NCBI GenBank assembly: GCA_016719925.1
Contig: JADJYC010000007.1
Coordinates: 1-64,000, forward strand
Length of the DNA: 64,000 bases
Origin: Crocinitomicaceae bacterium
GTDB taxonomy: Bacteria; Bacteroidota; Bacteroidia; Flavobacteriales_D; Crocinitomicaceae
Direction: 5' to 3'
Under the pieces are notes generated by a model that had not been told where the DNA came from, searched no databases, and saw only the letters and a list, made by a program, of their open reading frames with translations. A program made the translations under genes and the position numbers. This document shows, piece after piece, positions 10,013-18,573 of the stretch. Every line of letters begins with the position of its first letter. Within the stretch, counting starts at the first letter, position 1.

Positions 10013-11020
10013 ATGAATAAACTTGTTTTCTTTTATTTTCTAATTACTTACAATATCGTAAATGCAGGAGGTTTTGTTTTTCCAAATGTGCCTTATGAGT
10101 ATGGCCGGGTCTATTTATTCAATACAACAGAAGGAGCAGAAACAAACCGACCTGAATTCAGCATTTATTATAACGGCGTTTACGCTAAATCCAAAGTGGG
10201 TGAAGGTTGGAAATTCACAAAAGATATGAATTCAGATCTCATTATTCAGGTTTTGAGATATGGCACTGATATGATGCAAAATGGTTTATCTGGTTGTTAT
10301 ATACCCAGACATGGCATTATATATTTCGATCAAATAGGAAATCCGGTAGCATCCCTTTCTATTTGTTTTGAATGCCAGCGAATACATTTCTGGAGTACCG
10401 AACCACTGCCTGAACCATCAACAAGCAGTTCTGAAAAAAAAATAATACAAACAGAAAAACAATTTGCAGATCTTGAGGCTCTGTTTACCAAATTCGGAAT
10501 ACCGGTTTTTAAAAATACACCAGAGTATGCCGTACACATTCAAAAAAATGATTCGCTGTATTCATCAAACGGTGAAATTATTTTCGATTATACAAATGCT
10601 GAAATTGGTTTTACTAAAGTATCAGTTTCTGAATTTCAAAAATGGATTATAAAAGAGGGCTTCCGTTTAAGAGAGAGCAAAGAAACGGCATTTGCACATC
10701 GGGAAGGTGACACCACAAGCTGGACTTATCCTGTTCTATCAGATAATCAGGGAACGAAAATCAGTTTCAATGAATTATATTCAATTGGAGAAGACACTCC
10801 AAAATCTCCTGTTCTTACTGAGGCAAGTATTGTAAATCCTGAAATAAAACTGCCAAACGGAATTTCTGTTGGAATGAGTTTGAGTCAGGTTCAGTCTATA
10901 TTTCAGGTTTGGGACGGAATTGCTTATCCGGCTTCCATTGTTGTAAATTATAAAAATGCAAACGTCCGGTACCTGTTTGAGAAAAGGACTTTGGTGAGAA
11001 TTGAACTGGTGATGATTTGA
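10013..11020 (+). CDS. Hypothetical secreted protein
   Basis: 335 residues with an N-terminal signal peptide (KLVFFYFLITYNIVNA). The body is mixed beta, with a Cys pair in CFECQRIHFWSTEPLPEP and a Ser/Lys linker. The C-terminal segment (LPNGISVGMSLSQVQSIF ... NVRYLFEKRTLVRIELVM) resembles small domains with a conserved GMS-x-x-x-V motif seen in other envelope proteins, but I cannot name it. It is divergent from the methyltransferase gene and convergent with the next gene. Confidence 0.55.
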   Translation: MNKLVFFYFLITYNIVNAGGFVFPNVPYEYGRVYLFNTTEGAETNRPEFSIYYNGVYAKSKVGEGWKFTKDMNSDLIIQVLRYGTDMMQNGLSGCYIPRHGIIYFDQIGNPVASLSICFECQRIHFWSTEPLPEPSTSSSEKKIIQTEKQFADLEALFTKFGIPVFKNTPEYAVHIQKNDSLYSSNGEIIFDYTNAEIGFTKVSVSEFQKWIIKEGFRLRESKETAFAHREGDTTSWTYPVLSDNQGTKISFNELYSIGEDTPKSPVLTEASIVNPEIKLPNGISVGMSLSQVQSIFQVWDGIAYPASIVVNYKNANVRYLFEKRTLVRIELVMI

Positions 11021-11686
11021 TTACTCAGCTATATACCACTGCTGCCAATTGTCATTAGCCCAATCAATGCGTTTTCCTGTTTCTTCAACGATGTCACCTT
11101 TTGAATCCAGCCACGCTGACCAATAATAGTAATCCGGATCTTTGCCCTCTGCAGGTTTTTCTTTCGCAATGTGTCCGCGTAACTCTACTTTTCCGTTTTT
11201 ATCAGAATGTATGTATGAAAATGTCGGGCTATTTTCCAATGTGAAAGCTCCAATTAATTTGTCCCAGTTCAGTTCACCGGACGGAGAAACACACATAACT
11301 CTTTCACATCCTCCGAGATATCCGGTACTGGTGTAAACCAGAGCAAAAACATAAAAATTTCCACCCGCATCTTCAACAATTCCCTGAGATTCTGACTCTT
11401 CATATCCACCTTTCAATTTTGTTTTCCACTGTTCTTTTCCATCCTTATCCAGTTTAATCAAAAGTGGTCCGTGATCATTTTCTTCATACCATTCATCCAA
11501 AAAAGCACAGCCACCGTCAAGTGTAAGAATGACTGAAGAAGCGTAACCTTGTTTTCCTGCAAATCCTTCAAAATAACTGTAAGCGTAAACTTCATAATTT
11601 CTGGAAAGCTCAGAAGCTTTTTCATAACTAATTTGAGCCATTGCCTGAACGGAGCAAAATAAACAGACAGTAAAATGGAGCTTCAT
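11021..11686 (-). CDS. Hypothetical secreted protein with beta-propeller-like segments
   Basis: The start at 11686 gives a clean signal peptide (MKLHFTVCLFCSVQAMAQ). The mature protein contains repeated blade-like sequences, for example GGCAFLDEWYEENDHGPLLIKLDKDGKEQWKTKL and GGNFYVFALVYTSTGYLGG, followed by SPSGELNWDKLIGAF. This D-x-D-G-x-x-x-W pattern is common in Bacteroidota secreted propeller proteins. At about 222 residues it is short for a full propeller. Function unknown. Confidence 0.55.
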   Translation of the reverse strand: MKLHFTVCLFCSVQAMAQISYEKASELSRNYEVYAYSYFEGFAGKQGYASSVILTLDGGCAFLDEWYEENDHGPLLIKLDKDGKEQWKTKLKGGYEESESQGIVEDAGGNFYVFALVYTSTGYLGGCERVMCVSPSGELNWDKLIGAFTLENSPTFSYIHSDKNGKVELRGHIAKEKPAEGKDPDYYYWSAWLDSKGDIVEETGKRIDWANDNWQQWYIAE

Positions 11687-11744
11687 AGATATTGGTTTTA
11701 GAAAAATGACTGCATAATTTATGCCATATTCTAAAGTTAGTTGT

Positions 11745-13169
11745 TTATCTGGAAAACAACGCAACAGCTTCAATATGTGATGTATGCGGGAACTGATCCA
11801 CCAATGAAATCTTTTTCAGTTCATACCCCGCTTCATTCAAAGTTTTTGTATCTCTTGCCTGCGTGGAAGGATTACAGGAGACGTAAACAATTTGTTTTGC
11901 ACCCAGATGAATAACTTTCTGAAGTGTTTTTGGCGCTATACCTGCTCTCGGAGGATCAAGCATAATGGTATGAATTTTATTTGTGTAGTGCGGATATTCC
12001 ACTAAAAATTTGCCCACATCAGCCGCATAAAAATCAACGTTTGATATTTTATTCCGCTTTGCATTTCTTTTAGCATCATCAATTGCTTCTGCCACAATAT
12101 CCACACCAATCACTTTCACATTTTCAATTTGTGAAGCCATAATCTGACCAATGGTTCCGGTTCCGCAAAATAAATCCATCAGTACTTTACCGGTCAAATC
12201 TTCCCCTGAGGTGGCATATGAAATTGCTTTACTATACAACAACTCAGCACTTTTAGGATTTGTCTGAAAAAAACTTTCCATGCTGATTTCAAAGTGGAGA
12301 TTGAGTAATTTTTCCAAAACAACAGGCTCACCAAAAAGTAATTGATTCAGCCCGTTTTCAATTTTGGATCTGTCAGCCACATCATCATTCACGGTATGCT
12401 GTAAGCCCGCCAGTCGGCTGCCAAGCAATTTTTGTATGAAAGAAGAAAAAGAATTTCTGTCAAATTTTTCAATGTCCTGAGAAGATGTTACCAGATTAAT
12501 CAGCAGCTGATCTTTGTCAAATGATTTTCTGACTACAAGATGTCTGAAAAAACCCTTTTTCTGTGGCGGATGCCAGGCAGGCAGTTTTGTTTTTTCAAGA
12601 AATAATCTGATTTCTTTCAGTTGATTTTCAAATTGCTCATCAAACAAACCGCTGGTGGTATCCAGATTTTCAACTTTCCACCAGGTACCGCGTGTTTTAA
12701 AACCCAGCGCAAAGGCATCGTCTTCTTCCTGTCCGGTTTTCAGATTCTGACAGATACTTGAGAAGGAATACTCCATTTTATTCCGGTAAAAGAAATCAAC
12801 CGGAGACGCAATGTATTCATCAAAAATTTCTTCGATATTTTTTATTCCGCCTATTCTTGAATACTGATCAATTGCACTTACTTTTTTATATTGATGCTGA
12901 ATTGAAACAGGTAAGGTTATATACGGTGCACCGGAAACTGGCTGATAAGGAACGTCATATTCCTGTGCTGATTTTTTAATTACAGAAATCAGTTTTCCTT
13001 CTGCAAATTTTTTTCTTTTTTTGGCTATTCTTGTCAATACAGTCTGACCGGGAATTGCGTTTTCAACAAACACCACAAATTGACCTTCAGAGGTGTCAAT
13101 TTTTCCAATACCCATTCCGCCAAATGCATAGTCGGTTATTTCAATTTCCAGTGTATCTGCCCTTTTCAA
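11745..13169 (-). CDS. 23S rRNA (uracil-C5)-methyltransferase, RlmD/RumA family, lacking the Fe-S cysteines
   Basis: TrmA/RumA-type RNA m5U methyltransferase. It has an N-terminal TRAM domain (LEIEITDYAFGGMGIGK), SAM motif FCGTGTIGQ, the DPPRAG motif, catalytic Cys in SCNPSTQARD, and the C-terminal general base in HTSHIEAVAL. The four-cysteine Fe-S cluster expected just after the TRAM domain is absent: the corresponding stretch reads VPYQPVSGAPYITLPVSIQ. I prefer the TTG at 13169 (giving MKRADTLEIEI), because a promoter-like TATCTTTG at 13186-13193 lies inside the longer frame that starts at ATG 13202. The target uridine is not certain. Confidence 0.88.
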   Translation of the reverse strand: MKRADTLEIEITDYAFGGMGIGKIDTSEGQFVVFVENAIPGQTVLTRIAKKRKKFAEGKLISVIKKSAQEYDVPYQPVSGAPYITLPVSIQHQYKKVSAIDQYSRIGGIKNIEEIFDEYIASPVDFFYRNKMEYSFSSICQNLKTGQEEDDAFALGFKTRGTWWKVENLDTTSGLFDEQFENQLKEIRLFLEKTKLPAWHPPQKKGFFRHLVVRKSFDKDQLLINLVTSSQDIEKFDRNSFSSFIQKLLGSRLAGLQHTVNDDVADRSKIENGLNQLLFGEPVVLEKLLNLHFEISMESFFQTNPKSAELLYSKAISYATSGEDLTGKVLMDLFCGTGTIGQIMASQIENVKVIGVDIVAEAIDDAKRNAKRNKISNVDFYAADVGKFLVEYPHYTNKIHTIMLDPPRAGIAPKTLQKVIHLGAKQIVYVSCNPSTQARDTKTLNEAGYELKKISLVDQFPHTSHIEAVALFSR

Positions 13170-13185
13170 AATAAAAACTTTTGCG

Positions 13186-13193
13186 CAAAGATA
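13186..13193 (-). promoter_or_regulatory. Bacteroidota-type promoter -7 element TATCTTTG
   Basis: On the minus strand the sequence reads TATCTTTG, an exact match to TAnnTTTG, the primary sigma-factor -7 element of Bacteroidota. It lies 17 bases before the proposed TTG start of the RlmD-like gene. Confidence 0.5.
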
Positions 13194-13294
13194 AACATCC
13201 AAAGCAATGCAGGCCGTTCATGTCTTCATCCTTTCACAAATTAAAAAAAGCAACGGTTAACAGTAATTGTTTATTTTTACTGAAAAGACAAAGT

Positions 13295-13725
13295 ATGCAG
13301 GCAATCCGTTCACTATCCATCATCCATCTTGCCCTCATTGCCGGACAAATTATTTTTATTGCTGTTGTTCTTGTTTTGAACGGTAACTATGAAATTATCC
13401 TTCAGCCCAATGATGATTTGTTCTTTTTATTGTACCTGGATTTGCAGTAATGGCTTTGATTACAAGTAATATGATTTTTAAAAAGATGGCTGAACCAATC
13501 AGAATGACACTGCATCTTTCAGAAAAACTGAACCAATACCGGAGCGCGTGTACTGTGCGTTATGCGCTGGTTGAATGTCCTTCTTTGTTTGCCATCATTT
13601 GCTATTACATGAGCGGAAATCTGTTCTATATTTTTATTTCCGGATTTTGTATCCTTTACCTGTTTACCCTGCGTCCAACCAGATTAAAAGTTGAAATGGA
13701 TATCCAGGCTCAATTGCCATCATGA
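13295..13725 (+). CDS. Hypothetical inner-membrane protein (one frameshift)
   Basis: Small membrane protein of about 143 residues after joining two frames near 13420-13440. It has a hydrophobic helix at residues 10-32 (LIAGQIIFIAVVLVLNG), a second helix (FIVPGFAVMALITSNMIF) completed by the frame repair, then a hydrophobic pair near the C-terminus (LFAIICYYMSGNLFYIFISGFCILYLF). Its stop overlaps the start of the Crp-like regulator by four bases (ATGA), so the two are co-transcribed and possibly translationally coupled. I recognise no named family. Confidence 0.65.
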
Positions 13726-14318
13726 GCAGTTCTGTTTTTGATCATATCGATAAAAACGTAAATCGCAGCGTTACATTTCTCAGTGAAGAGCTTGAAGTTT
13801 TTCATTCGCTGATTGATATCAGAAAATTTCCAAAAACATTTTTGCTTCAGGAAGGGGAAGTATGCAATTTTGAAGGATATATTAATTCTGGCTGTACGCG
13901 CACCTATTACATTGATGAAAATGGTTCAGAAGTAATTCTCCAGTTTGGTATTGAAGACTGGTGGCTGGGAGATGTTACGAGTTTTCATGATCAGAAACCA
14001 TCCTGTTTGTTTATTGAGACTATTGAAGACACGGAACTTTTTATGTTTTCTCCGGAAACAAAAGAAGAATTATTATTCAAGGTCCCGAAATTTGAACGTG
14101 TTTTCCGGTTGTTAATTCAGCGGAATCTGGCAGCAACACAAAACAGATTATTTCATTCCATATCAAAACCGGCTCAGGAGCGCTATCAGGAATTTATTGA
14201 AAAATATCCCACCATTCCGCAGCGGGTTCCTCAGCATTACATTGCATCATATCTTGGTATTTCACCTGAGTTTTTGAGCAAAATCAGAGGTAAAATGGCA
14301 AAGGGAGGTAAAGGGTAA
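13722..14318 (+). CDS. Crp/Fnr-family cyclic-nucleotide-binding regulator
   Basis: 198 residues with an N-terminal cNMP-binding beta-roll (about 30-120: LLQEGEVCNFEGYINSGCTR, ENGSEVILQFG) and a C-terminal helical region (PQHYIASYLGISPEFLSKIRGKM) that reads as a helix-turn-helix. This is the usual short Bacteroidota Crp form. The canonical cAMP-contacting Arg-Ser is not evident, so the ligand is uncertain. Overlaps the preceding membrane-protein gene by 4 bases. The last codons (KMAKGGKG) are encoded by GG(N)AAA-like sequence resembling the heptamer repeats found elsewhere, and the repeat region starts at the stop. Confidence 0.85.
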   Translation: MSSSVFDHIDKNVNRSVTFLSEELEVFHSLIDIRKFPKTFLLQEGEVCNFEGYINSGCTRTYYIDENGSEVILQFGIEDWWLGDVTSFHDQKPSCLFIETIEDTELFMFSPETKEELLFKVPKFERVFRLLIQRNLAATQNRLFHSISKPAQERYQEFIEKYPTIPQRVPQHYIASYLGISPEFLSKIRGKMAKGGKG

Positions 14319-14500
14319 TATTCAAAATTCCAAAATTCCAAAATTCCAAAATTCAAATTCCAAATTCCAAAATTCAAAATTCCAAAATTCAAATTCCAAA
14401 TTCCAAAATTCCAAAATTCCAAAATTCAAAATTCCAAAATTCAAATTCCAAAAATTCCAAAATTCAAAATTCCAAAATTCAAATTCCAAAATTCCAAATC
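14319..14500. repeat. AATTCC-rich imperfect tandem repeat tract
   Basis: About 180 bases made of the words AATTCCAA, AATTCAA and AAATTCCA in irregular succession, starting right after the stop codon of the Crp-like gene. A related tract in the opposite strand orientation lies at 41636-41690. Reading frames through it give meaningless FGIWNLNFGILEF-type peptides, so it is not coding. It is the first part of a composite element. Confidence 0.9.
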
Positions 14501-14579
14501 AAACTTATCAACTCATCAACTATAAACTTAAAAATACTAAAGATCTAAAAATCCTAAGCCCAAATCTTCTTCAGATCCC
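14501..14579. repeat. Linker segment of composite repeat element, copy 1
   Basis: Unique-looking linker joining the AATTCC tract to the heptamers. It is nearly identical to the reverse complement of 41571-41635: both contain AAACTTATCAACTCATCAAC, then AAAAATCCTAAG and CCAAATCTTCTT and end in GATCCC. Copy 1 carries about 16 extra bases (ACTAAAGATCTAAAAA-like, a local duplication). Confidence 0.85.
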
Positions 14580-14618
14580 TTTGTCCTTAGTCCTTAGTCC
14601 TCTGTCCTTAGCCCTCCA
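14580..14618 (-). repeat. Heptanucleotide repeat tract (five to six units)
   Basis: On the minus strand it reads GGGCTAA, GGACAGA, GGACTAA, GGACTAA, GGACAAA and then GGGATCT, which begins the linker. The order GGGCTAA-GGACAGA-GGACTAA is the same as after the stop of the SpoIIE gene at 54300-54320, so these are related copies. The remaining 75 bases up to the pirin gene show no other feature. Confidence 0.85.
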
Positions 14619-14693
14619 AAAACTCATTTCTTAATCTAGTTCAATGCACAGCAATCTGAATTGCCTCAATTTTGTCTTGTCAAATAACAAGTT

Positions 14694-15413
14694 ATGGCAA
14701 ACACAATTATACACAAAGCAGATTCACGTGGTTATGCAAATCACGGATGGCTTAAAGCGAAACACAGTTTCAGTTTTGCAAATTATTACAATCCTGAACG
14801 CATGCATTTTGGCGCTCTGCGCGTTCTGAATGATGACAATGTAGAAGGTGGAATGGGGTTTGGAACGCATCCGCATAACAACATGGAAATAATTACAATT
14901 CCGCTTGCGGGAGCCATTGAACACAAAGACAGCATGGGCAATGGAACCGTAATTAAACGGGGGGATATTCAGGTGATGAGTGCCGGCAGCGGCATCATGC
15001 ACAGTGAATTTAACCACAATAAAAATGTTCCGCTTCAACTATTGCAGATATGGGTTTTTCCGGATAAAAAAAATGTTGAACCCCGTTATCAGCAGATTGC
15101 ACTTGAAGAAAAAGATTATCAGAATAAACTGCTTCAGATTGTTTCGCCTCACCAAGAAGATGAAGGTGTATGGATACATCAGAATGCCTGGTTCAATCTT
15201 GGAAATTTTTCCGGCCGGCATCAGGTAAACTACAAATTAAAATCTGCAGAAAATGGAGTTTACGCTTTTGTAATAAACGGAAGTTTTCAGATTGACGGAA
15301 CCATACTAAGCAACAGAGACGGAATAGGAATATGGAATACAGATGGCTTTGATTTCAAGGCGATGGAAGACAATTCAGAAATTCTGCTGATGGAAATACC
15401 AATGAAATTTTAA
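14694..15413 (+). CDS. Pirin family protein (YhhW-like bicupin)
   Basis: 239 residues. The N-terminal cupin has the pirin metal site, HPHNNMEIIT and later GIMHSEFN, giving the three His and one Glu ligands. The family start (HGWLKAKHSFSFANYYNP) and RGDIQVMSAGSGIMHSE are very typical. Relatives such as E. coli YhhW are iron or copper dioxygenases acting on quercetin in vitro; the physiological role is not established. It heads a same-strand group with YceI and nitroreductase genes, a frequent association in Bacteroidota, perhaps for redox or xenobiotic stress (inference). Confidence 0.92.
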   Translation: MANTIIHKADSRGYANHGWLKAKHSFSFANYYNPERMHFGALRVLNDDNVEGGMGFGTHPHNNMEIITIPLAGAIEHKDSMGNGTVIKRGDIQVMSAGSGIMHSEFNHNKNVPLQLLQIWVFPDKKNVEPRYQQIALEEKDYQNKLLQIVSPHQEDEGVWIHQNAWFNLGNFSGRHQVNYKLKSAENGVYAFVINGSFQIDGTILSNRDGIGIWNTDGFDFKAMEDNSEILLMEIPMKF

Positions 15414-15442
15414 TAATTAACCAAATATAAAAATCAAGTTTT

Positions 15443-15991
15443 ATGAATACACAAACAATGAATGCTACAAAATGGACAGTTGATCCAACACACAGTGAAA
15501 TAAATTTCAAAGTGAAACACCTTATGATTACAAATGTGACCGGTTCATTCGGGAAATTTGAAATCAATGCGTCAACAGATGGAGATGATTTCACCCAATC
15601 AAAAATCGAATTCACCGCTGAAACAGATTCAGTTTTAACTGGAAACGCAGACAGAGACAATCACCTTAAAAGCGCTGATTTTTTTGATGCTGCCAATTAT
15701 CCGAAAATTCAGTTTACAGCTACAGGATACAAAAAAGGAAATGAAGTTGATGAACTGACCGGAGATCTTACAATTAAAAATGTAACAAAATCAGTTACAC
15801 TTCATGTTGAAAACAGCGGTATTGCAAAAGATCCATGGGGTAATTTGAAAGCAGGATTCAGCATCAGCGGAAAACTTAACAGAAAAGATTTTGGTCTGAC
15901 CTGGAATGCAGCTATGGAAACTGGAGGAGTGTTGGTAAGTGATGAAGTTAAAATTTCATGTGAAATACAATTGGTAAAATTACCTGCTTAA
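15443..15991 (+). CDS. YceI family lipid-binding-fold protein
   Basis: 182 residues of the YceI lipocalin-like fold: ATKWTVDPTHSEINFKVKHLMITNVTGSFGKFE at the start, the TAETDSVLTGNADRDNHLKSADFFD centre, and a DFGLTWN segment near the end, all family hallmarks. There is no signal peptide, unlike E. coli YceI, so it is probably cytoplasmic. YceI folds bind polyprenyl or other long lipids such as isoprenoid quinones. Located between the pirin and nitroreductase genes, with a terminator-like hairpin just after it. Confidence 0.92.
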   Translation: MNTQTMNATKWTVDPTHSEINFKVKHLMITNVTGSFGKFEINASTDGDDFTQSKIEFTAETDSVLTGNADRDNHLKSADFFDAANYPKIQFTATGYKKGNEVDELTGDLTIKNVTKSVTLHVENSGIAKDPWGNLKAGFSISGKLNRKDFGLTWNAAMETGGVLVSDEVKISCEIQLVKLPA

Positions 15992-15996
15992 ATTTG

Positions 15997-16032
15997 GAAA
16001 GGGCTTGGTAATTTTACCTGCCCCTTTTTTTT
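15997..16032 (+). terminator. Rho-independent terminator after yceI
   Basis: Inverted repeat AAAGGGC...GGTAA-TT-TTACC...GCCCCTTT followed by a run of eight T. It would end or attenuate transcription between the YceI gene and the nitroreductase gene 12 bases downstream. Confidence 0.75.
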
Positions 16033-16044
16033 AAAAAACAAACC

Positions 16045-16623
16045 ATGAGTTCAGTAAAAACAGCACAAACAAAATATCCGGTTCTTGATGTCATTCGTAA
16101 CAGATGGAGTGCCAGAAGTTTTTCAGAAAAGGAAATTTCTTCTGAAATAATGGAAACCCTGATTGAAGCTGCAACGTGGGCATTCAGTGCAAACAATGAG
16201 CAACCGTGGAGATATGCCGTTGCGTATAAAAACACACCTGAATTTGAAAAATTTTTCAGTCTGCTGATGGGTGGTAATCAGCCCTGGTGCAAAAATGCGG
16301 CTGCGCTTGTTTTGTCTCTCGGTAAGAAAAATTATACATCAAATAATCAACTTAACACTGCCATGATGCATGATGTGGGTTCAGCCAATATGCTGCTCAC
16401 ATTACAGGCAAACAGCATGGGAATTTATACACATGTTTTAGGAGGATATCATGCTGATAAAGTGGCTGATGTTTTTAATCTGCCTGAGGAATTAACTCCG
16501 GTTTACATGATTGCACTCGGCTATCTGGACGATCATGAAAAACTCGAAGAACCCTTCAGAACGCGTGAAATCACACCCAGATCCAGAAAACCCATTTCTG
16601 AGATAATTGTTGACTGGAAGTAA
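16045..16623 (+). CDS. Nitroreductase family FMN oxidoreductase
   Basis: 192 residues with the typical nitroreductase N-terminus (VIRNRWSARSFSEKEISSEIMETLIEAATWAFSANNEQPWRY), where RxSxR binds FMN phosphate and the A-x-x-x-NxQPW loop contacts the flavin. The late MGIYTHVLGGYHADK and ALGYLD segments complete the fold. NAD(P)H-dependent reduction of nitro compounds, quinones or similar is expected; the natural substrate is unknown. It follows the pirin and YceI genes. Confidence 0.9.
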   Translation: MSSVKTAQTKYPVLDVIRNRWSARSFSEKEISSEIMETLIEAATWAFSANNEQPWRYAVAYKNTPEFEKFFSLLMGGNQPWCKNAAALVLSLGKKNYTSNNQLNTAMMHDVGSANMLLTLQANSMGIYTHVLGGYHADKVADVFNLPEELTPVYMIALGYLDDHEKLEEPFRTREITPRSRKPISEIIVDWK

Positions 16624-16698
16624 TTTTTCAGTCAACAATTAAAATATTTATTGTTGCTGTTCGTCATAAGGAAAATGAAACTGAATGTTCAATTCAGT

Positions 16699-16706
16699 TA
16701 ACTTTG
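16699..16706 (+). promoter_or_regulatory. Bacteroidota-type promoter -7 element TAACTTTG for bshA
   Basis: TAACTTTG matches TAnnTTTG and lies only 6 bases before the bshA ATG, so transcription would begin at or next to the start codon, giving a leaderless or nearly leaderless mRNA. Confidence 0.5.
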
Positions 16707-16712
16707 TACCAC

Positions 16713-17858
16713 ATGAAAATTGGAATTGTACTCTACCCTACTTTTTGGAGGAAGTGGTGTTGTAGCAACTGAACTTGGAAAAGCACTGGCAAAAAAAGGT
16801 CATGAGATTCATTTTATATCTTACAATCATCCGGTAAGACTTGATCATTTTCAAGCTAATATCCGCTATCATGAAGTGCGACCATTTAATTATCCGTTAT
16901 TTGATTATCAGCCTTATGAACTTGCCTTGACAAGCAAACTGGTAGATGTCACAAGATATGAAGGACTGGATTTGCTGCATGTTCATTACGCAATTCCACA
17001 TGCATCGTCTGCTTATTTTGCACAGCAGATTTTAAAAACACATGGTCTTTATGTACCTTTTATTACAACGCTTCACGGTACAGATATTACACTTGTTGGA
17101 AGACACCCGGCATTTGAACCGGTGATTACTTTCAGTATTAATAATTCCGATGCAGTTACAGTGGTTTCACAAAGCCTGAAAGATGATACAATAAAACATT
17201 TTGCAATTGAAACAAATATTGAGGTGATTCCAAACTTTGTGTCTCATTTTAATTATTCTGAAAAGAAAAATGCAACGGTTTCAGCGCGCAAAAAAGAACT
17301 GGCACCAAACGGTGAGTTTATCATATCGCACATTTCAATTTCAGAAAAGTAAAACGACTTCAGGATGTTGTTTCTATTTTTAATCTGATTCATAAAAAAG
17401 TGCCGGCTAAATTAATTCTTGCAGGTGATGGCCCTGAACGTTTTGCGGCTGAACAGCAGTGCAAAGAACTGGGAATATGTAAGGATGTTGAATTTGTAGG
17501 CAATGTTCAATCAGCAGACGAAATTCTTGACATATCAGATTTGTTTTTACTTCCTTCTGAAACCGAAAGTTTTGGTTTAGCTGCACTTGAGGCACTTGCT
17601 TCAGGAGTACCTGTTATTTCTTCTAACTCAGGTGGTTTACCAGAAGTAAATGAACAAGGTGTTTCAGGATTTTTAAGTAAGGTTGGCAACGTAAAAGAAA
17701 TGGCCGATAATGCTGTGAAAATTCTTTCAACGCCTGAGACTCTGGCAAAATTCAGAAAACAAGCATATGATCATTCCTTAAAATTTTCGTTGGATTCGAT
17801 CCTGCCAAAATACGAAGCGCTTTATGACCGCGTGCTGAAGAAGAAAAAAGAAATTTAA
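16713..17858 (+). CDS. bshA: N-acetyl-alpha-D-glucosaminyl L-malate synthase BshA (bacillithiol synthesis; two frameshifts)
   Basis: GT4 glycosyltransferase for the first step of bacillithiol synthesis, joining UDP-GlcNAc and L-malate. The joined protein (about 381 residues) starts MKIGIVLYPTFGGSGVVATELG, which requires removing one T from a T-run near 16733. It contains LDLLHVHYAIPHASSAYFA, TTLHGTDITLVG, then after a second break near 17335 HISNFRKVKR, LAGDGPER and the donor-site ESFGLAALEALASGVPVISS. These are BshA hallmarks. Bacillithiol is the known low-molecular-weight thiol of many Bacteroidota. The clean repair suggests sequencing errors. Confidence 0.9.
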
Positions 17859-17876
17859 TTGGGATTCTGAAAGGAA

Positions 17877-18467
17877 TTAATCCTCTCCTTTTTTTGATCT
17901 TTCCAAAACCAGATTTACTGAAAAGAAAGTAAGCGCATCCGAAACTTCCTGTGATTCGTAATTGATTTTGCTTTTGGCTTTTAGAGCCATGGTGATGAAT
18001 CCAAGACCAGCGCCACCTTTATTTGAAATGATACCGTTTGAAAGTACTTCCATATAAAGCTCTTTCACCTGATCAGTATCCATCTGATTCAAAGTATCAA
18101 TACGTTCAATGATTTTGTAAGTATTTTCAGATTTAACAAGATTCCCGAAAGTCACTTTGTATTCATCTTCTGTTTGCAAAACAATCAGAAAAGAAATCTG
18201 GTTATTGTCTTCATCTCTTTCACCGTGAATACGGATATTCTGAAGACCTTCAACCAGAATGCTGAACATTCTTTTTACAACTCCTTTTTTATCACCGGAT
18301 TCAAGCATTGTATCTTCAATACCGGTAGAAAGAGAGTTTACAAGATCTTGCGAAAACTCGCCAAAGTGAGACACGATAATTTTACCATTGGCGTTGATAT
18401 TATAATCACCAAAGATTTGCTGAAACCGTGCGTTACACTTATCGACTACGTTATTCCTGTGTAGCAT
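17877..18467 (-). CDS. SiaB-like (DUF6272) histidine-kinase-fold protein kinase
   Basis: 196 residues with a GHKL-type ATP-binding fold: an N-box-like LVEGLQNIRIHG segment and a glycine-rich SNGIISNKGGAGLGFITMA lid. This matches the SiaB/DUF6272 family, whose Pseudomonas member is a kinase that phosphorylates an anti-sigma-antagonist-like partner opposed by the PP2C-type phosphatase SiaA. The window also encodes two SpoIIE/PP2C phosphatases (41706-43121, 54321-57554), which could be functional counterparts, though no partner SiaC-like gene is seen here. Monocistronic. Confidence 0.75.
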   Translation of the reverse strand: MLHRNNVVDKCNARFQQIFGDYNINANGKIIVSHFGEFSQDLVNSLSTGIEDTMLESGDKKGVVKRMFSILVEGLQNIRIHGERDEDNNQISFLIVLQTEDEYKVTFGNLVKSENTYKIIERIDTLNQMDTDQVKELYMEVLSNGIISNKGGAGLGFITMALKAKSKINYESQEVSDALTFFSVNLVLERSKKGED

Positions 18468-18573
18468 CTATCGTTTTAGTTCTCGACTTTAAACGCCGAA
18501 AGTTAAAAAATTATTGACTAATGTCCTGATTTGTACGACAAAAAAATCAAAATGTTACGTCTAATTTAACAAA

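Noticed and set aside
14237..14422. Minus-strand open frame rich in FGIWNLNF
   Set aside because: Encoded by the AATTCC tract and overlaps the Crp-like gene; repeat artefact.
18174..18464. Plus-strand open frame opposite the SiaB-like gene
   Set aside because: Overlaps a well-supported gene on the other strand and has no recognisable domain or ribosome site.
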